DNA of 64,000 nt from Thiomicrospira aerophila AL3 (GCF_000227665.2 NZ_CP007030.1:1736001-1800000); one strand, 5' to 3'; counted from the first letter of the stretch, positions 45,386 to 55,572 are shown. The notes: a model not told the origin generated them from the letters alone. Numbers and translations are program-made.

Positions 45386-45781
45386 ATGAATGAAGCTCAA
45401 ATGTTTAGTGAACGTCTTAAAGAAGCCATGCTCAATAATGGCTATGAACTCAGACCAATCGTGATTGAACGCGAGTTTAATCAACGTTATTGGGGTAACT
45501 CCATTTCCTTTCAAGCAGCTCGCCGCTGGCTTCATGGGGAGGCGGTACCGACACAAGACCGCCTCCAAGTCCTGGCCGAATGGCTGAATGTCGATCCGCA
45601 TTGGTTGCGGTTTGGTGAAAAGTTGTCCGGCTCGGTGCAACAACAGCGCAAACGCTGGGATGCGAATATGACCCCGCAAGAACGCCAGGTGGTGGAAACC
45701 TTTATGAATCTGCCGCCGGAAAAGCGCAAAATCGTTGGCGAAATCGTATTCGCCTTTGCGCATTCGTTCCCTAAAGCTTGA
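45386..45781 (+). CDS. Phage-repressor-like HTH protein
   Basis: 131 residues. FSERLKEAMLNNGYELRPIV and WGNSISFQAARRWLHGEAVP look like the CI/Cro-type HTH, then RLQVLAEWLNVDPHWLRFGE, the usual end of such a domain. The C-terminal 45 residues (MTPQERQVVETFMNLPPEKR) are a short helical tail, with no peptidase part. Near no phage gene. Regulator of unknown targets. A palindrome copy (45788) begins 7 bp after the stop. Confidence 0.65.
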   Translation: MNEAQMFSERLKEAMLNNGYELRPIVIEREFNQRYWGNSISFQAARRWLHGEAVPTQDRLQVLAEWLNVDPHWLRFGEKLSGSVQQQRKRWDANMTPQERQVVETFMNLPPEKRKIVGEIVFAFAHSFPKA

Positions 45782-45886
45782 ATGTACCAGGCCTGGTCTT
45801 GGCTAATATCGAAAAACTTGCACAATAAATCGTCAAACTTATACGACACTATAGTCATTGTTCATCATGGTTAAAGGTTGGTTGTT

Positions 45887-47521
45887 ATGGCGCACGCTCG
45901 CGCAGTTTTAACAAGGTTGGTAGGTTTGTTGGGATTAAGCTTGGGCTTGATAAACACGCCCTTAATGGCCAATACTCTACCCACAGGCCTGCTGCAACAA
46001 GCTGAACCCAAGCAAGGCTTTATCAGTGAAGCGCGGTTTTTTCCAACCCAAGATCGCCGTTTGCAATACCAAGCCATCGGCACGGGTCAGCAAACCGTAC
46101 TCTTGCTAGGCGGCGGCCCAGGCTTTAGCAGCTGGAACCTCACTCCGATTCAACACTACCTGAGCGCCGATTTTCGCGTGCTGTTAATGGATATGCGTGG
46201 CATTGGCACCAATAAGCACCCAGATGACCAACCCGATGCCCTACTGCAACAATGGCTTGCTGACCTAGAAGACCTTCGCCGCTATGAACAAGCGGGCCAA
46301 TTTATTTTGATTGGTCACTCATGGGGCGCACTGATGGCACAGGCCTATGCGCAAGCCCATCCAACGCGCGTCCAACGATTAATTTTATTAAATCCGGTGG
46401 ACCCAGAACTCACCGCGCTTAACGACCTGAGCCAGCAAATAGACGCAAAACGTCGTGACTGGGGCTTAATCAATGAACCCGATGATCCGTTTGAGCAGGT
46501 CATTCAGCCGGTGCTAACCGAAGACGAGTTGGTAAACCAACAACTCAGCCAAGTGTTGCCCACCTATTTTCATCAATTAGCCCAGGGGCAAGCCTACGCG
46601 CAACTGTTTAATCGTGAGGATTTTGAGCTAGCGATCAATCATGCCGTGTGGCAATCCTATCGCCAACAACCACTCGATTTAACCCAGATGACCGAAATTG
46701 CCAAACGCCGAGCGATTGAATGGATCGGCTGCCGCGAGGATATTTTAATGCCAGGCGCGCTAACCGGCTACCAGGCCTGGTTCCCCAAGCTTTCCTACCA
46801 ACTGCTTGAGCAATGCAATCATTTTCCTTGGGAAGAACAACCCGCCGCGTTTTATGCCGCGCTCGATCAAGCACTCACCAATCCACCGCCTGAGGACGAT
46901 TACAGCGACTTAACCGAAGCCGAACGCGCTTGGTTATTAGATGACAGTGGTTTGGATGAACTGGCACGCGCCTTAGATGCCACCAAACGCCATGCCCGCT
47001 TTAGCGAACCCTTTAGTCTTGAAAAAGACTATTACATGACCAACCACATTACCCTAGGCGCTACTGCGATGACCGATGGTTGGGGCACCTTAACTCAATG
47101 TCATTACAATTTGGATCCTGTCGGCAAGTTGCAAATCGTCTATAACCCAGACCGCACTGAAAACATTAGAATTCTTTCTGATGAAGGGATTGCGATGGCC
47201 TGGGTTGAAGGCCCGACCGTGCAGCTTGATGACATTAAACGTGGCGCAAGTATTTGTATTGAGGCCGACACCCATGCGTTAATCCAACGCGATGACGACT
47301 ATGTGATCGAGCGTGGGCCATTTATGCGCCGCTTTTTAGATGGTTTTTACCCACTACACGTCAAACTATCCGTTGATTGGAACGACTTACCACTGGTCGC
47401 CACAAGCATGAGCCCACCGCAACAAACCGGCGTGTATCTGGAGCAGACCTCCAACCAAGTAACCATTGATTACTGGTTTAGAGGTGAACTGCGCACCCAA
47501 ATAATACTCAAGCCTAAGTGA
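45887..47521 (+). CDS. Secreted alpha/beta hydrolase with extra C-terminal domain
   Basis: 544 residues from the ATG at 45887 (AAAGG 9 nt before it; a TTG at 45878 is less likely). A signal peptide ends near LMANT. The hydrolase core has LLLGGGPGFSSWNLTPIQ (oxyanion GGGPG, as in proline iminopeptidases), LLMDMRGIGTNK, and nucleophile Ser in LIGHSWGALMAQAYA; the late His in EQCNHFPWEEQ is likely catalytic. Residues from about 350 form an unassigned beta-rich domain (ITLGATAMTDGWGTLTQ...). Substrate unknown; it could be a peptidase or esterase in the periplasm. Palindromes at 45984 and 46772. Confidence 0.75.
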   Translation: MAHARAVLTRLVGLLGLSLGLINTPLMANTLPTGLLQQAEPKQGFISEARFFPTQDRRLQYQAIGTGQQTVLLLGGGPGFSSWNLTPIQHYLSADFRVLLMDMRGIGTNKHPDDQPDALLQQWLADLEDLRRYEQAGQFILIGHSWGALMAQAYAQAHPTRVQRLILLNPVDPELTALNDLSQQIDAKRRDWGLINEPDDPFEQVIQPVLTEDELVNQQLSQVLPTYFHQLAQGQAYAQLFNREDFELAINHAVWQSYRQQPLDLTQMTEIAKRRAIEWIGCREDILMPGALTGYQAWFPKLSYQLLEQCNHFPWEEQPAAFYAALDQALTNPPPEDDYSDLTEAERAWLLDDSGLDELARALDATKRHARFSEPFSLEKDYYMTNHITLGATAMTDGWGTLTQCHYNLDPVGKLQIVYNPDRTENIRILSDEGIAMAWVEGPTVQLDDIKRGASICIEADTHALIQRDDDYVIERGPFMRRFLDGFYPLHVKLSVDWNDLPLVATSMSPPQQTGVYLEQTSNQVTIDYWFRGELRTQIILKPK

Positions 47522-47535
47522 ATCATGCGATATGT

Positions 47536-49371
47536 TTATAAAAAACGCTGATAAACAACTTCAGTTTTGAATGATGAATTATGATTAATTCTGATTCCTA
47601 AAGCAGATTTCGTGTCAAAAAAATAATTTAGACGAAGATTATATTCAAAATCATCACTATTATTTTGGTGGGAAAATAACCGTGACAACTTGAAATCACC
47701 TAGAATCTTATCACCACTATAAGACCATTCAAAATAGGGTTTTAAATGAATAGTAGCATCATTTTCCTCCCAAGCCAGAGCATTGATGCCAAAGAGATAA
47801 AGAAATCGATTTTGTTGCCAGCCATCAAAAAGACCCATTTCTAATGCTGGTTTAAGATCATCATTTTTATTTCTTCGTAATGAAAAATTCAGCTCCCAAG
47901 CAACTTCATACATTCCACTAATGTTCATTTTTGGAGCAGGCATCTTCCTTATGTCAATAAAGTCTAGCCTGTCTATTTCTAAATTATTACTATTAATATT
48001 AATGCTTGTATTTAATACGACTAACTTACCACCGTTTAAACTATTAAGCCCAATTGAATCATAATGAAATGGCGACCACTCTAATTTAAAAAAACCATCA
48101 GATGAGGTTGCGTCATACGCACCGCCAATTGCAATTCGCATTGGTGGCGAAGATTCAGATGGCGAAGGCAAAGCATCAATCTTATCAATATCTGTGGCTT
48201 TTGGTTTTAATAAAAATCTTTCCAGCATCACCTTTCTTTTTAAATTTTTATACTTACGATCCTCAAAGTTCATTAGTGCAACATCTTTGAACTCATAATA
48301 GACAATCAAAGCATTAAGAACTTTAATCCGCTGATCTTCATTCAAATAATCATAATCAAAGTTTTCATTTTTAACAAAATAATTGAATGCTTTAACTTCA
48401 TCATGATCCAAATCAGAGAGCTTGGTGTGCAACTGACTTTGATAAGATGGAACAAATGTAATATTTTGAATATAATCGTAATTTTTTAATTTGTTTAAAT
48501 CATCGATTCTGTTAAAAAGTTCAACGGGGGCATACCAAACTTTAGAGCGCTGGGTTAAAGGATTGTTATCTTCTAAAATTTCCAGAATCTGCGCTAAACG
48601 AAATGCACAGTTCTTTGTCAGAAAGTAGTAATCAAATCGCTCACCTGACACCTCCCACAAATGCGAAATTAGCAGATCCCTTTCAAAGTCTGTTAAATTT
48701 AACTCATAATCCCACATATCTCTAAATTCTGTTCTAGAGTAAACCATGTCTTGCGAGAAGAAATAACCATCTGAAAAACCAGATTCATAGCCACCAAAAA
48801 TACCTTTCCATATATAGCGAATCATATTTTCATTTTCAGGTACAACCGCACCGTAGTTAAATGTTAGATCCAAATACCTTGATTCCGCTGGTCCATTAAA
48901 CTTTAGTAGTGAGTGGCCAAATGTTGAGGCAGGGTTTCCAAAATACCCACTGACCATAATCGCACTAATGGATTCAACTTCATCATATTTTGCCCAACTC
49001 TCAAGATTTACACATGCATTTTGCCTAAAGGTATAATCTGGGAGAGTTAAAAACTGACTTAACCATAAATATCTTGCAGGAAACCTACATAATGGGGAAT
49101 TGTTACTTTGTGCCACAGGCTCATAAGCAGCTAAAATTGCTTTTAACTCGTCACGAGGACTTGAACGACCTGTATCCGACAAAAAGAAACTATCGGACAA
49201 AACTTCGCTCTTTAATTTAATTGAGTCATAAAAAAGAAGCTTTAACCAGGTTGGGTGCGTGTCTAAATTCAATTTTAAAGCCTCTTCAACCAATTTCTGG
49301 TGAGTGTTATTGGCCGCTAAAAGAGGTGTTGTCTGCAACAGCAGAATGATAAGTACTGAAAGATATTTCAT
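47536..49371 (-). CDS. DUF4105 (Lnb-N-type) periplasmic protein
   Basis: 611 residues. Signal peptide (KYLSVLIILLLQTTPLLAAN) and then a papain-like domain: MVSGYFGNPASTFGHSLLKF has the conserved His and YYFLTKNCAFRLAQILEIL the conserved Cys of DUF4105, related to the N-terminal part of Lnb lipoprotein N-acyltransferase. From about residue 380 a beta-rich, barrel-like C-terminus with repeats of aromatic strands (LKPYFEWSYSGDKILG). The gene is clearly AT-rich compared with its flanks. DUF3015 follows on the same strand side upstream, a frequent pairing. Confidence 0.82.
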   Translation of the reverse strand: MKYLSVLIILLLQTTPLLAANNTHQKLVEEALKLNLDTHPTWLKLLFYDSIKLKSEVLSDSFFLSDTGRSSPRDELKAILAAYEPVAQSNNSPLCRFPARYLWLSQFLTLPDYTFRQNACVNLESWAKYDEVESISAIMVSGYFGNPASTFGHSLLKFNGPAESRYLDLTFNYGAVVPENENMIRYIWKGIFGGYESGFSDGYFFSQDMVYSRTEFRDMWDYELNLTDFERDLLISHLWEVSGERFDYYFLTKNCAFRLAQILEILEDNNPLTQRSKVWYAPVELFNRIDDLNKLKNYDYIQNITFVPSYQSQLHTKLSDLDHDEVKAFNYFVKNENFDYDYLNEDQRIKVLNALIVYYEFKDVALMNFEDRKYKNLKRKVMLERFLLKPKATDIDKIDALPSPSESSPPMRIAIGGAYDATSSDGFFKLEWSPFHYDSIGLNSLNGGKLVVLNTSININSNNLEIDRLDFIDIRKMPAPKMNISGMYEVAWELNFSLRRNKNDDLKPALEMGLFDGWQQNRFLYLFGINALAWEENDATIHLKPYFEWSYSGDKILGDFKLSRLFSHQNNSDDFEYNLRLNYFFDTKSALGIRINHNSSFKTEVVYQRFL

Positions 49372-49394
49372 TTGACCAACTTTAAAAAATAAAA

Positions 49395-49414
49395 AGGCAA
49401 GCTAATGCTTGCCT
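49395..49414 (-). terminator. Terminator behind the DUF3015 gene
   Basis: AGGCAAGC, loop TAAT, GCTTGCCT; on the minus strand followed by TTTTTATTTTTT. It lies between DUF3015 and DUF4105, so DUF4105 is partly separated from DUF3015. Confidence 0.8.
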
Positions 49415-49440
49415 AAAAGTCAAACTTAAAAAATTAAGTT

Positions 49441-49944
49441 TTAGATATTACATGATGCAGCAGCATGCTTAATAAACTGTTGATGTAAAGTTTCAGCCTG
49501 CTCAAATCTTGTTTTTGAAGTATAACTATCAGAAGATACTGATTGTGCAAAATCAGGTCTTAAATTATTTACTACTTCAGAATGGTGCTCAGTAGCGCAG
49601 CCTGCCGCATTTAAAAGGCTCGTTAAATGCATACCTTCACCCATAGCTAAATCGCTCTCTAATTGTGGGTAGGTCTGGATAATTAAGGCAGCCGTTTTAA
49701 CTTCACCACCCGAACAGCTTGCAGGTGAAGATACGTTAGAGCTGATTGCAGTTGTACCCAAGTCCCAGGTAACGTTAGTAGAGATAGCTACTAAGTTTCT
49801 TGTTTCTTGATTTTCAAAGGCAGAACCAATAATACCACCTAAACCACACTCAGTATAAATTTGACCTAAAGTTCTATCTTGAGCGTACGCAGTAGATCCA
49901 AACATCAGTGCACTTGACATTAAAGCTAAAGTAAGTTTTTTCAT
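49441..49944 (-). CDS. DUF3015 periplasmic protein
   Basis: 167 residues, signal peptide (KKLTLALMSSALMFGSTAYA). CGLGGIIGSAFENQETRNLV and AISTNVTWDLGTTAISSNVS, then SPASCSGGEVKTAALIIQTY are family blocks; six cysteines, several probably paired. Function unknown. Upstream of the DUF4105 gene (69 bp and a hairpin between). Often found beside it, so the two may act together on the outer membrane, which is an inference from neighbourhood only. Confidence 0.82.
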   Translation of the reverse strand: MKKLTLALMSSALMFGSTAYAQDRTLGQIYTECGLGGIIGSAFENQETRNLVAISTNVTWDLGTTAISSNVSSPASCSGGEVKTAALIIQTYPQLESDLAMGEGMHLTSLLNAAGCATEHHSEVVNNLRPDFAQSVSSDSYTSKTRFEQAETLHQQFIKHAAASCNI

Positions 49945-50064
49945 ATGTTTCTCACAATTAATAAGTTAAATATAGCAGACACATTTTATTCAATATTTTT
50001 TCAAAAGCAAGCAACTATGAATAATTCCGCACTTCTAAACGCATAATTGTAGTGATTAAAAAAT

Positions 50065-52821
50065 CTAACCCTCCATCACCCTTTGCCAAATAGCGCTGAC
50101 TTCGTCGCAGGCCTGCTGATAAGGCTTGCGCTCCACCATACTCGCATCCTTTTGCAAGGCTAAACGGTGATAAGCACTACGATAGGCACGGTAATGATCT
50201 TGCAGCGCCTGCACCTGATCATCAGGCAGCAGATCAACCGCTTTAAGGGCATCTAAAATCCGCATATTATCGGGATATTCGGCGAGGCTCGGGTAACGTG
50301 ATGCAAAGGCTAGCACCCAATACTGCACCATAAACTCAATATCGACAATCGCCCCCACGCCATGCTTTAAGTCCAACCAATGTTCATCAGACTTATCCAA
50401 GGCTTCACGCATTTTTTTTCGCATCGCCACCACCTCGTCACGCACTAGGTGACTTTCACGTGCCTGAGTCAAAAACGCTTGCCGAAACTTTTCAAACGCC
50501 GCACAGTTTTGCGCCTGCCCAACCAATGCGCGGGCACGAATAAGCGCTTGATGCTCCCAATTCCAGGCTTTTTCGCGCTGATACTGAGCAAAACTCTCCA
50601 AACTTGACACCATCATGCCACTGGCACCGTTGGGGCGTAATCGGGTATCGACTTCGTAAAGCTGGCCAGCAGGCATCATGGTGGTCAAGACTGAGATAAT
50701 TTTCTGACACAAGCGCGTCATAAACGGCCCATGCTCCAATGAACGCGCGCCACTGGTCCGCCCCGTTGCTTCAATACCATGATACAAAAACACGATATCT
50801 AAATCTGAACCATAACCCAACTCGATGCCGCCGAGTTTGCCATAGCCAATGATCATCAACGGCGATGCCTCGCACCCTGCTGGCAAGCCATGCTTCGCGG
50901 TTAAATGTTGCCAAGCGTAATCATGACTCACCTGCAAAACGGCCTGGGCAATCCAGGTTAAATAATCACTCACCTTCATCACCGGTACCTGACCGGTGAC
51001 ATCGGCTGCCGCTACTTTAAATACCTGCGCATGACGCCAATGACGCAGTTGCAACATAAAGGCCTCATCATCATCGCTGTAAGCTCTGCGTAAGTCGTCA
51101 GCCTCCGCCAACAATTCCGCTAGGCTTAACGGGCGATACAGACTGCGCAAATCGAGCAACTGATCCATCAATGCCGGATATTTCACCAACATTTCAGTCA
51201 ACCACGGACTCACCTCACACAAAATTAACAAGTGGGCTAACGCCTGCGGATTTTCTTTGAGCAACACCAAATAGACACTGCGTCGCACCACCGCTTCAAT
51301 CACCGCTAACACCCGTTGCAATGCCAGCTCTTGTTGTTCGCGCTCCGCCAAGGCTTTTAATATGAGCGGCATCACCTGTTCTAAACGGGTAGTCGCTTCG
51401 CTACTCATGTGGCTCAGCGCGCGGGCCTTTTTAAACTGGCGTAATAAATGCAAAATCTCGCCAGGATGCTTAAAGCCAAACTGCGTGAGGATAATGAGCG
51501 CATCATCTTCCAATGGCCCTTTCCACGCCTGAGCTAACGCATCGGTTAAATCGCACACATCCGCCTCATCGGCAAATACATCATCAAAATGCTGTTGTAC
51601 CAGGTTACGATGCTCATTGAGCACGACCATAAATGCGGCATAATCCACAAAGCCCATCGCCTGTGCGAGCATTAACTGCTGATGCGCTGATTCTGGTAAA
51701 TCATGGGTTTGTTGATCATTCCAGGCCTGCAAACGATTTTCGGTTAAGCGTAAAAACGCATAAGCCTTGGCTAAATCATCCGCATCCTGTGGGGCGATAT
51801 AGTCTTGCGCCGCTAAATACTGCAAAGTAGGCAGCAGTTGGCGGCCTTGTAAATGTCGATCACGCCCGCCATGCACCAATTGAAACGCCTGCACAATAAA
51901 CTCGACTTCGCGAATGCCGCCCCGTCCGAGTTTGACATTTGACTCCATGCCTTTTTTGCGCACTTCGGCCATAATCATGCGTTTTAAATCACGCAAGGAA
52001 TCCATCGCGGTGTAATCCACATAACGGCGATAGACAAATGGGCGCAAAATATCAAACAGCTCCTCAGCTAAATCGGCCGGCCCGGCAATTGCGCGTGCCT
52101 TCACCAATGCATAGCGCTCCCAAGCGCGGCCATGGGCTTCATAATAATGTTCCATGCCAGAAAAACTAATCGCTAAGGGACCGGCATCACCAAAAGGACG
52201 CAACCGCATATCGACTCGATACACAATGCCATCTTCAGTCATTTCTGTCAGCGATTTGTTTAAGGCTTGACCGAGTTTGCCAAAAAACTGATCATTGGAA
52301 ATTTGTCGCGCGCCATTCGTACTACCCGCTTCAGGGTAAACAAAAATTAAATCTATGTCGGATGAAAAGTTAAGCTCATGCCCACCCAACTTACCCATGC
52401 CAATAATGACCATTTTTTGTGGCATACCCGAATCGCGCCCAATCGGCTGGCCAAATTTTTGCTCAAAAACCGGCTCCCAATAAGCTAATGCACCACCAAC
52501 CAACCCGTCAGCGAGCTCAGATAAGCTACGTAAGCTTTCGGTTAAACTGGCCGCCCCGGCTAAATCACGAATGGCGATACTTACCATAATTTCACGGCGC
52601 AATTCGCGCAATACCTTCACTAGCTCCGCATCCGTTTCAACTTGCGCTAGCCGTTTCAAACAATAGTCCTTAACCTGCCCCGCTTGCCAGGCCTGCTGAT
52701 AATCACGCTCGGCCAAACTGGGCACACGCGCCAGTTCACGGGTTAAGTATTCACTCCAGGGCTGGAGCAGGTGGGGATTTGTGAGCGCTTCAGGACGAGA
52801 ACAACCAGGCAATAGCGACAT
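50065..52821 (-). CDS. glnE: GlnE, glutamine synthetase adenylyl-transferase/removase
   Basis: 918 residues (E. coli 946). Two nucleotidyltransferase halves: N-terminal GMGKLGGHELNFSSDIDLIFVY, which removes AMP, and C-terminal GYGKLGGIELGYGSDLDIVFLY, which adds AMP, joined by the regulatory linker that reads PII. It adjusts glutamine synthetase to nitrogen status. It shares its control protein with the glnK-amtB pair located 1.1 kb away. Behind the methyltransferase gene by 12 bp. Palindromes at 50108, 51722 and 52688. Confidence 0.96.
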   Translation of the reverse strand: MSLLPGCSRPEALTNPHLLQPWSEYLTRELARVPSLAERDYQQAWQAGQVKDYCLKRLAQVETDAELVKVLRELRREIMVSIAIRDLAGAASLTESLRSLSELADGLVGGALAYWEPVFEQKFGQPIGRDSGMPQKMVIIGMGKLGGHELNFSSDIDLIFVYPEAGSTNGARQISNDQFFGKLGQALNKSLTEMTEDGIVYRVDMRLRPFGDAGPLAISFSGMEHYYEAHGRAWERYALVKARAIAGPADLAEELFDILRPFVYRRYVDYTAMDSLRDLKRMIMAEVRKKGMESNVKLGRGGIREVEFIVQAFQLVHGGRDRHLQGRQLLPTLQYLAAQDYIAPQDADDLAKAYAFLRLTENRLQAWNDQQTHDLPESAHQQLMLAQAMGFVDYAAFMVVLNEHRNLVQQHFDDVFADEADVCDLTDALAQAWKGPLEDDALIILTQFGFKHPGEILHLLRQFKKARALSHMSSEATTRLEQVMPLILKALAEREQQELALQRVLAVIEAVVRRSVYLVLLKENPQALAHLLILCEVSPWLTEMLVKYPALMDQLLDLRSLYRPLSLAELLAEADDLRRAYSDDDEAFMLQLRHWRHAQVFKVAAADVTGQVPVMKVSDYLTWIAQAVLQVSHDYAWQHLTAKHGLPAGCEASPLMIIGYGKLGGIELGYGSDLDIVFLYHGIEATGRTSGARSLEHGPFMTRLCQKIISVLTTMMPAGQLYEVDTRLRPNGASGMMVSSLESFAQYQREKAWNWEHQALIRARALVGQAQNCAAFEKFRQAFLTQARESHLVRDEVVAMRKKMREALDKSDEHWLDLKHGVGAIVDIEFMVQYWVLAFASRYPSLAEYPDNMRILDALKAVDLLPDDQVQALQDHYRAYRSAYHRLALQKDASMVERKPYQQACDEVSAIWQRVMEG

Positions 52822-52833
52822 GCGAACTCCTTA

Positions 52834-53652
52834 TTAAACCGATTTCTGATACCAGTATAAACGAGTTGGGTCGGTTTCGCCGAGCTCCCAAACATCTGTC
52901 AGCGTTAAATGATGGGCGGCACAATCTTGCTCACTGATAGCGAATTCATAACTAACTAACCAGGCCTGCTGCTGCAACCCTTGCCCAGCCTTTTCGGCGA
53001 CTTTTGCCATCACTGCAGGTGATAAATAAACATAGACTAAATCAAACGCTCCCCAGTCTTGCTGCCAAAAGTCTTGGCGAACAAGCTGGATTTTAGATGC
53101 CGATTTGCCCGGGTGACGCTTTTGCCAGGTGAACAAACGCCAACGTGCAAGCCAATAGGGCAACCAAGCGGTTTCATAACCATAGAGTGTGCTGAGCACG
53201 GGGTGATCTGCCAAATTAAATAATAAGCGCCCATCACCACAACCCATATCAGCCAATCGCAATCCGCTTGCTCTGGGCGAACTTTCATCGAGCCAAATAC
53301 GTAAAGCCGTAATGACATCGGTCGATGAGCGATAAAAAGGGACCTGATGCCCCGCACCATTGCGATAAACCAACCAAAGCACTAGTGCAATAACCAATCC
53401 CCAAATTGGGGCAATAGCCAGCGCAAACCAGCCATAAACGAACAAGGGGATAATCAGACTCACGCCACGCCATAAAGATTTTAGCGGCCAGCTAAACAGA
53501 GCCGCACCGAACAACCAACCTAGTAGCAACCAATGATCTGCAAAGGGCGGCTCCAGCCATTTTGATGCGATAAGCACCAAAATAAACAACCACAGGCCTG
53601 CTGCTAATTGAACCGCCAATAACCTTGCTATTACCTTAAGCTGACCCATCAA
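52834..53652 (-). CDS. Membrane-anchored class I methyltransferase
   Basis: 272 residues. The first about 85 residues hold three hydrophobic segments (VQLAAGLWLFILVLIA, WLLLGWLFGAALFSW, PLFVYGWFALAIAPIWGLVI). A class I SAM-methyltransferase fold follows: RLADMGCGDGRLLFNL, then YGYETAWLPYWLARWRL and FDLVYVYLSPAVMAKVAEKA. It resembles bacterial ATPSc-KMT-like lysine methyltransferases in overall layout, but substrate is unknown. Upstream partner of glnE on the minus strand, likely cotranscribed. Palindromes at 52961 and 53593. Confidence 0.75.
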   Translation of the reverse strand: MMGQLKVIARLLAVQLAAGLWLFILVLIASKWLEPPFADHWLLLGWLFGAALFSWPLKSLWRGVSLIIPLFVYGWFALAIAPIWGLVIALVLWLVYRNGAGHQVPFYRSSTDVITALRIWLDESSPRASGLRLADMGCGDGRLLFNLADHPVLSTLYGYETAWLPYWLARWRLFTWQKRHPGKSASKIQLVRQDFWQQDWGAFDLVYVYLSPAVMAKVAEKAGQGLQQQAWLVSYEFAISEQDCAAHHLTLTDVWELGETDPTRLYWYQKSV

Positions 53653-53665
53653 CGCGCCTCAACAC

Positions 53666-53694
53666 TTGCACCAAGTTATTCAATATTGCACCAA
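53666..53694 (+). promoter_or_regulatory. Pair of candidate NtrC half-sites
   Basis: TTGCACCAA occurs at 53666-53674 and 53686-53694, exactly 20 bp apart, two helix turns. GCACCA is the left half of the NtrC consensus; the repeats are direct, not inverted. They lie about 100-125 bp before the sigma-54 promoter, a usual enhancer distance. Confidence 0.45.
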
Positions 53695-53789
53695 CTTAAA
53701 ATATAAAACGCAATTAAAATGCAAAACCAGCTAAAAACCCAACAAAAAAATATCGCAAATACTTGTTTTTTATTTATTTTTTTATAAAA

Positions 53790-53803
53790 GGCACAACAAA
53801 CGC
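53790..53803 (+). promoter_or_regulatory. Candidate sigma-54 promoter of glnK-amtB
   Basis: GGCAC, then ten bases from GG to GC at 53802-53803, then TTTT: a -24/-12 pattern with correct GG-N10-GC spacing. About 100 bp before the glnK ATG, in a strongly AT-rich stretch. Nitrogen-regulated expression is expected. Confidence 0.6.
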
Positions 53804-53892
53804 TTTTAACACGGCGAGATCTTTTTTTTAACTCCATTTTTAACCGGTTTTGATCAAAAACACCTAAAGACCGCGTTAGAAATGTTTTTTAG

Positions 53893-54243
<351 letters not shown>

Positions 54244-54277
54244 CGCCCAATACTAAATTAGCAGAAGGAATTTTATT

Positions 54278-55519
54278 ATGGAACAACAAGTCATCGAAGT
54301 CAGTTATGCACTCGATACCTTTTACTTCCTCATGGCCGGTGCATTGGTTATGTGGATGGCAGCAGGCTTTACTATGCTAGAAGCCGGCTTAGTGCGTAGC
54401 AAAAACACGACTGAAATCCTGGCCAAAAACATTGGTCTTTTCTCTATCGCATCATTAATGTATATGATTGTTGGTTACAACATTATGTACGGTGAAGGTG
54501 TTAATAGCATCATCCCAAGCCTAAGCTTTTTATTAGGTGGTGATAACACGCTTGAAGAAGTTGTAGCCGGCGAAGCTTATTATTCAAACCTAGCTGACTT
54601 CTTCTTCCAAGTGGTATTCGTTGCCACGGCGATGTCAATCGTGTCGGGTGCGGTTGCAGAACGTATGAAGTTGATGTCTTTCTTCGCGTTCGCAGTGGTA
54701 CTGACTGCGGTCATCTACCCTGTACAAGGTTACTGGACTTGGGGTGAAGGTTTCCTTGATGAGTTAGGTTTCTCTGACTTTGCAGGTTCTGGTATTGTTC
54801 ACATGGCCGGTGCCGCTGCGGCTCTAGCAGGTGTATTGGTGCTAGGCGCACGTAAAGGTAAATATGGCCCTAACGGTGAAGTCCGCGCGATTCCAGGTGC
54901 GAACATGCCACTCGCCGCACTAGGTACTTTTATCCTATGGTTGGGTTGGTTCGGCTTTAACGGTGGTTCACAGTTACAAATCACCACTGTTGAAGATGCA
55001 AACGCTGTAGCCGCGGTATTCGTAAACACGAATTTAGCTGCAGCAGCAGGTGTGATCGGTGCGATGGTGGTCTCTAAGATCCTATTCGGTAAAGTTGACT
55101 TAACCATGATCCTAAACGGTGCATTAGCAGGCCTGGTATCTATTACGGCTGAACCTTTAGAGCCATCTCCACTAGGTGCAGCAATTGTTGGCTTCATTGG
55201 TGGTGCGATTGTAGTCTTCGCTATCCTAGCCTTGGATAAGAAGTTCAAAATTGACGATCCAGTTGGTGCGATTTCAGTACACGGTGTGGTAGGTATCTGG
55301 GGTCTTATCGCAGTCGTATTCAGCAATGGCGACGCGAGCATTGTGTCTCAGCTAATCGGTATCGTGGTTATCTTCAGCTGGGTATTCCTTGCCAGCTTAC
55401 TAACCTGGTTTGTAATCAAAGCGATCATGGGCGTACGCGTCACGGAAGAGCAAGAGTACGAAGGTTTAGACAAGTCTGAATGTGGTATGGAAGCTTATCC
55501 AGAGTTCAACAACAAGTAA
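54278..55519 (+). CDS. amtB: AmtB, ammonium transporter
   Basis: 413 residues, eleven spans. AAGFTMLEAGLVRSKNTTEI and GSGIVHMAGAAAALAG, then ISVHGVVGIWGLIAVV carry the twin histidines that line the pore. No separate signal peptide, unlike E. coli AmtB. GlnK plugs its cytoplasmic face when nitrogen is abundant. The 3' end is followed by a terminator at 55547. Codon use is unusually biased to optimal codons (for example repeated GGT), suggesting high expression. Confidence 0.96.
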   Translation: MEQQVIEVSYALDTFYFLMAGALVMWMAAGFTMLEAGLVRSKNTTEILAKNIGLFSIASLMYMIVGYNIMYGEGVNSIIPSLSFLLGGDNTLEEVVAGEAYYSNLADFFFQVVFVATAMSIVSGAVAERMKLMSFFAFAVVLTAVIYPVQGYWTWGEGFLDELGFSDFAGSGIVHMAGAAAALAGVLVLGARKGKYGPNGEVRAIPGANMPLAALGTFILWLGWFGFNGGSQLQITTVEDANAVAAVFVNTNLAAAAGVIGAMVVSKILFGKVDLTMILNGALAGLVSITAEPLEPSPLGAAIVGFIGGAIVVFAILALDKKFKIDDPVGAISVHGVVGIWGLIAVVFSNGDASIVSQLIGIVVIFSWVFLASLLTWFVIKAIMGVRVTEEQEYEGLDKSECGMEAYPEFNNK

Positions 55520-55546
55520 TCTAACTAGCCTTAGCCTACAAAACAG

Positions 55547-55572
55547 CCCCATCCTTGTGATGGGGTTTTTTT
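55547..55572 (+). terminator. Terminator of glnK-amtB
   Basis: CCCCATC, loop CTTGT, GATGGGG, then seven T residues: a classic intrinsic terminator. Confidence 0.92.
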
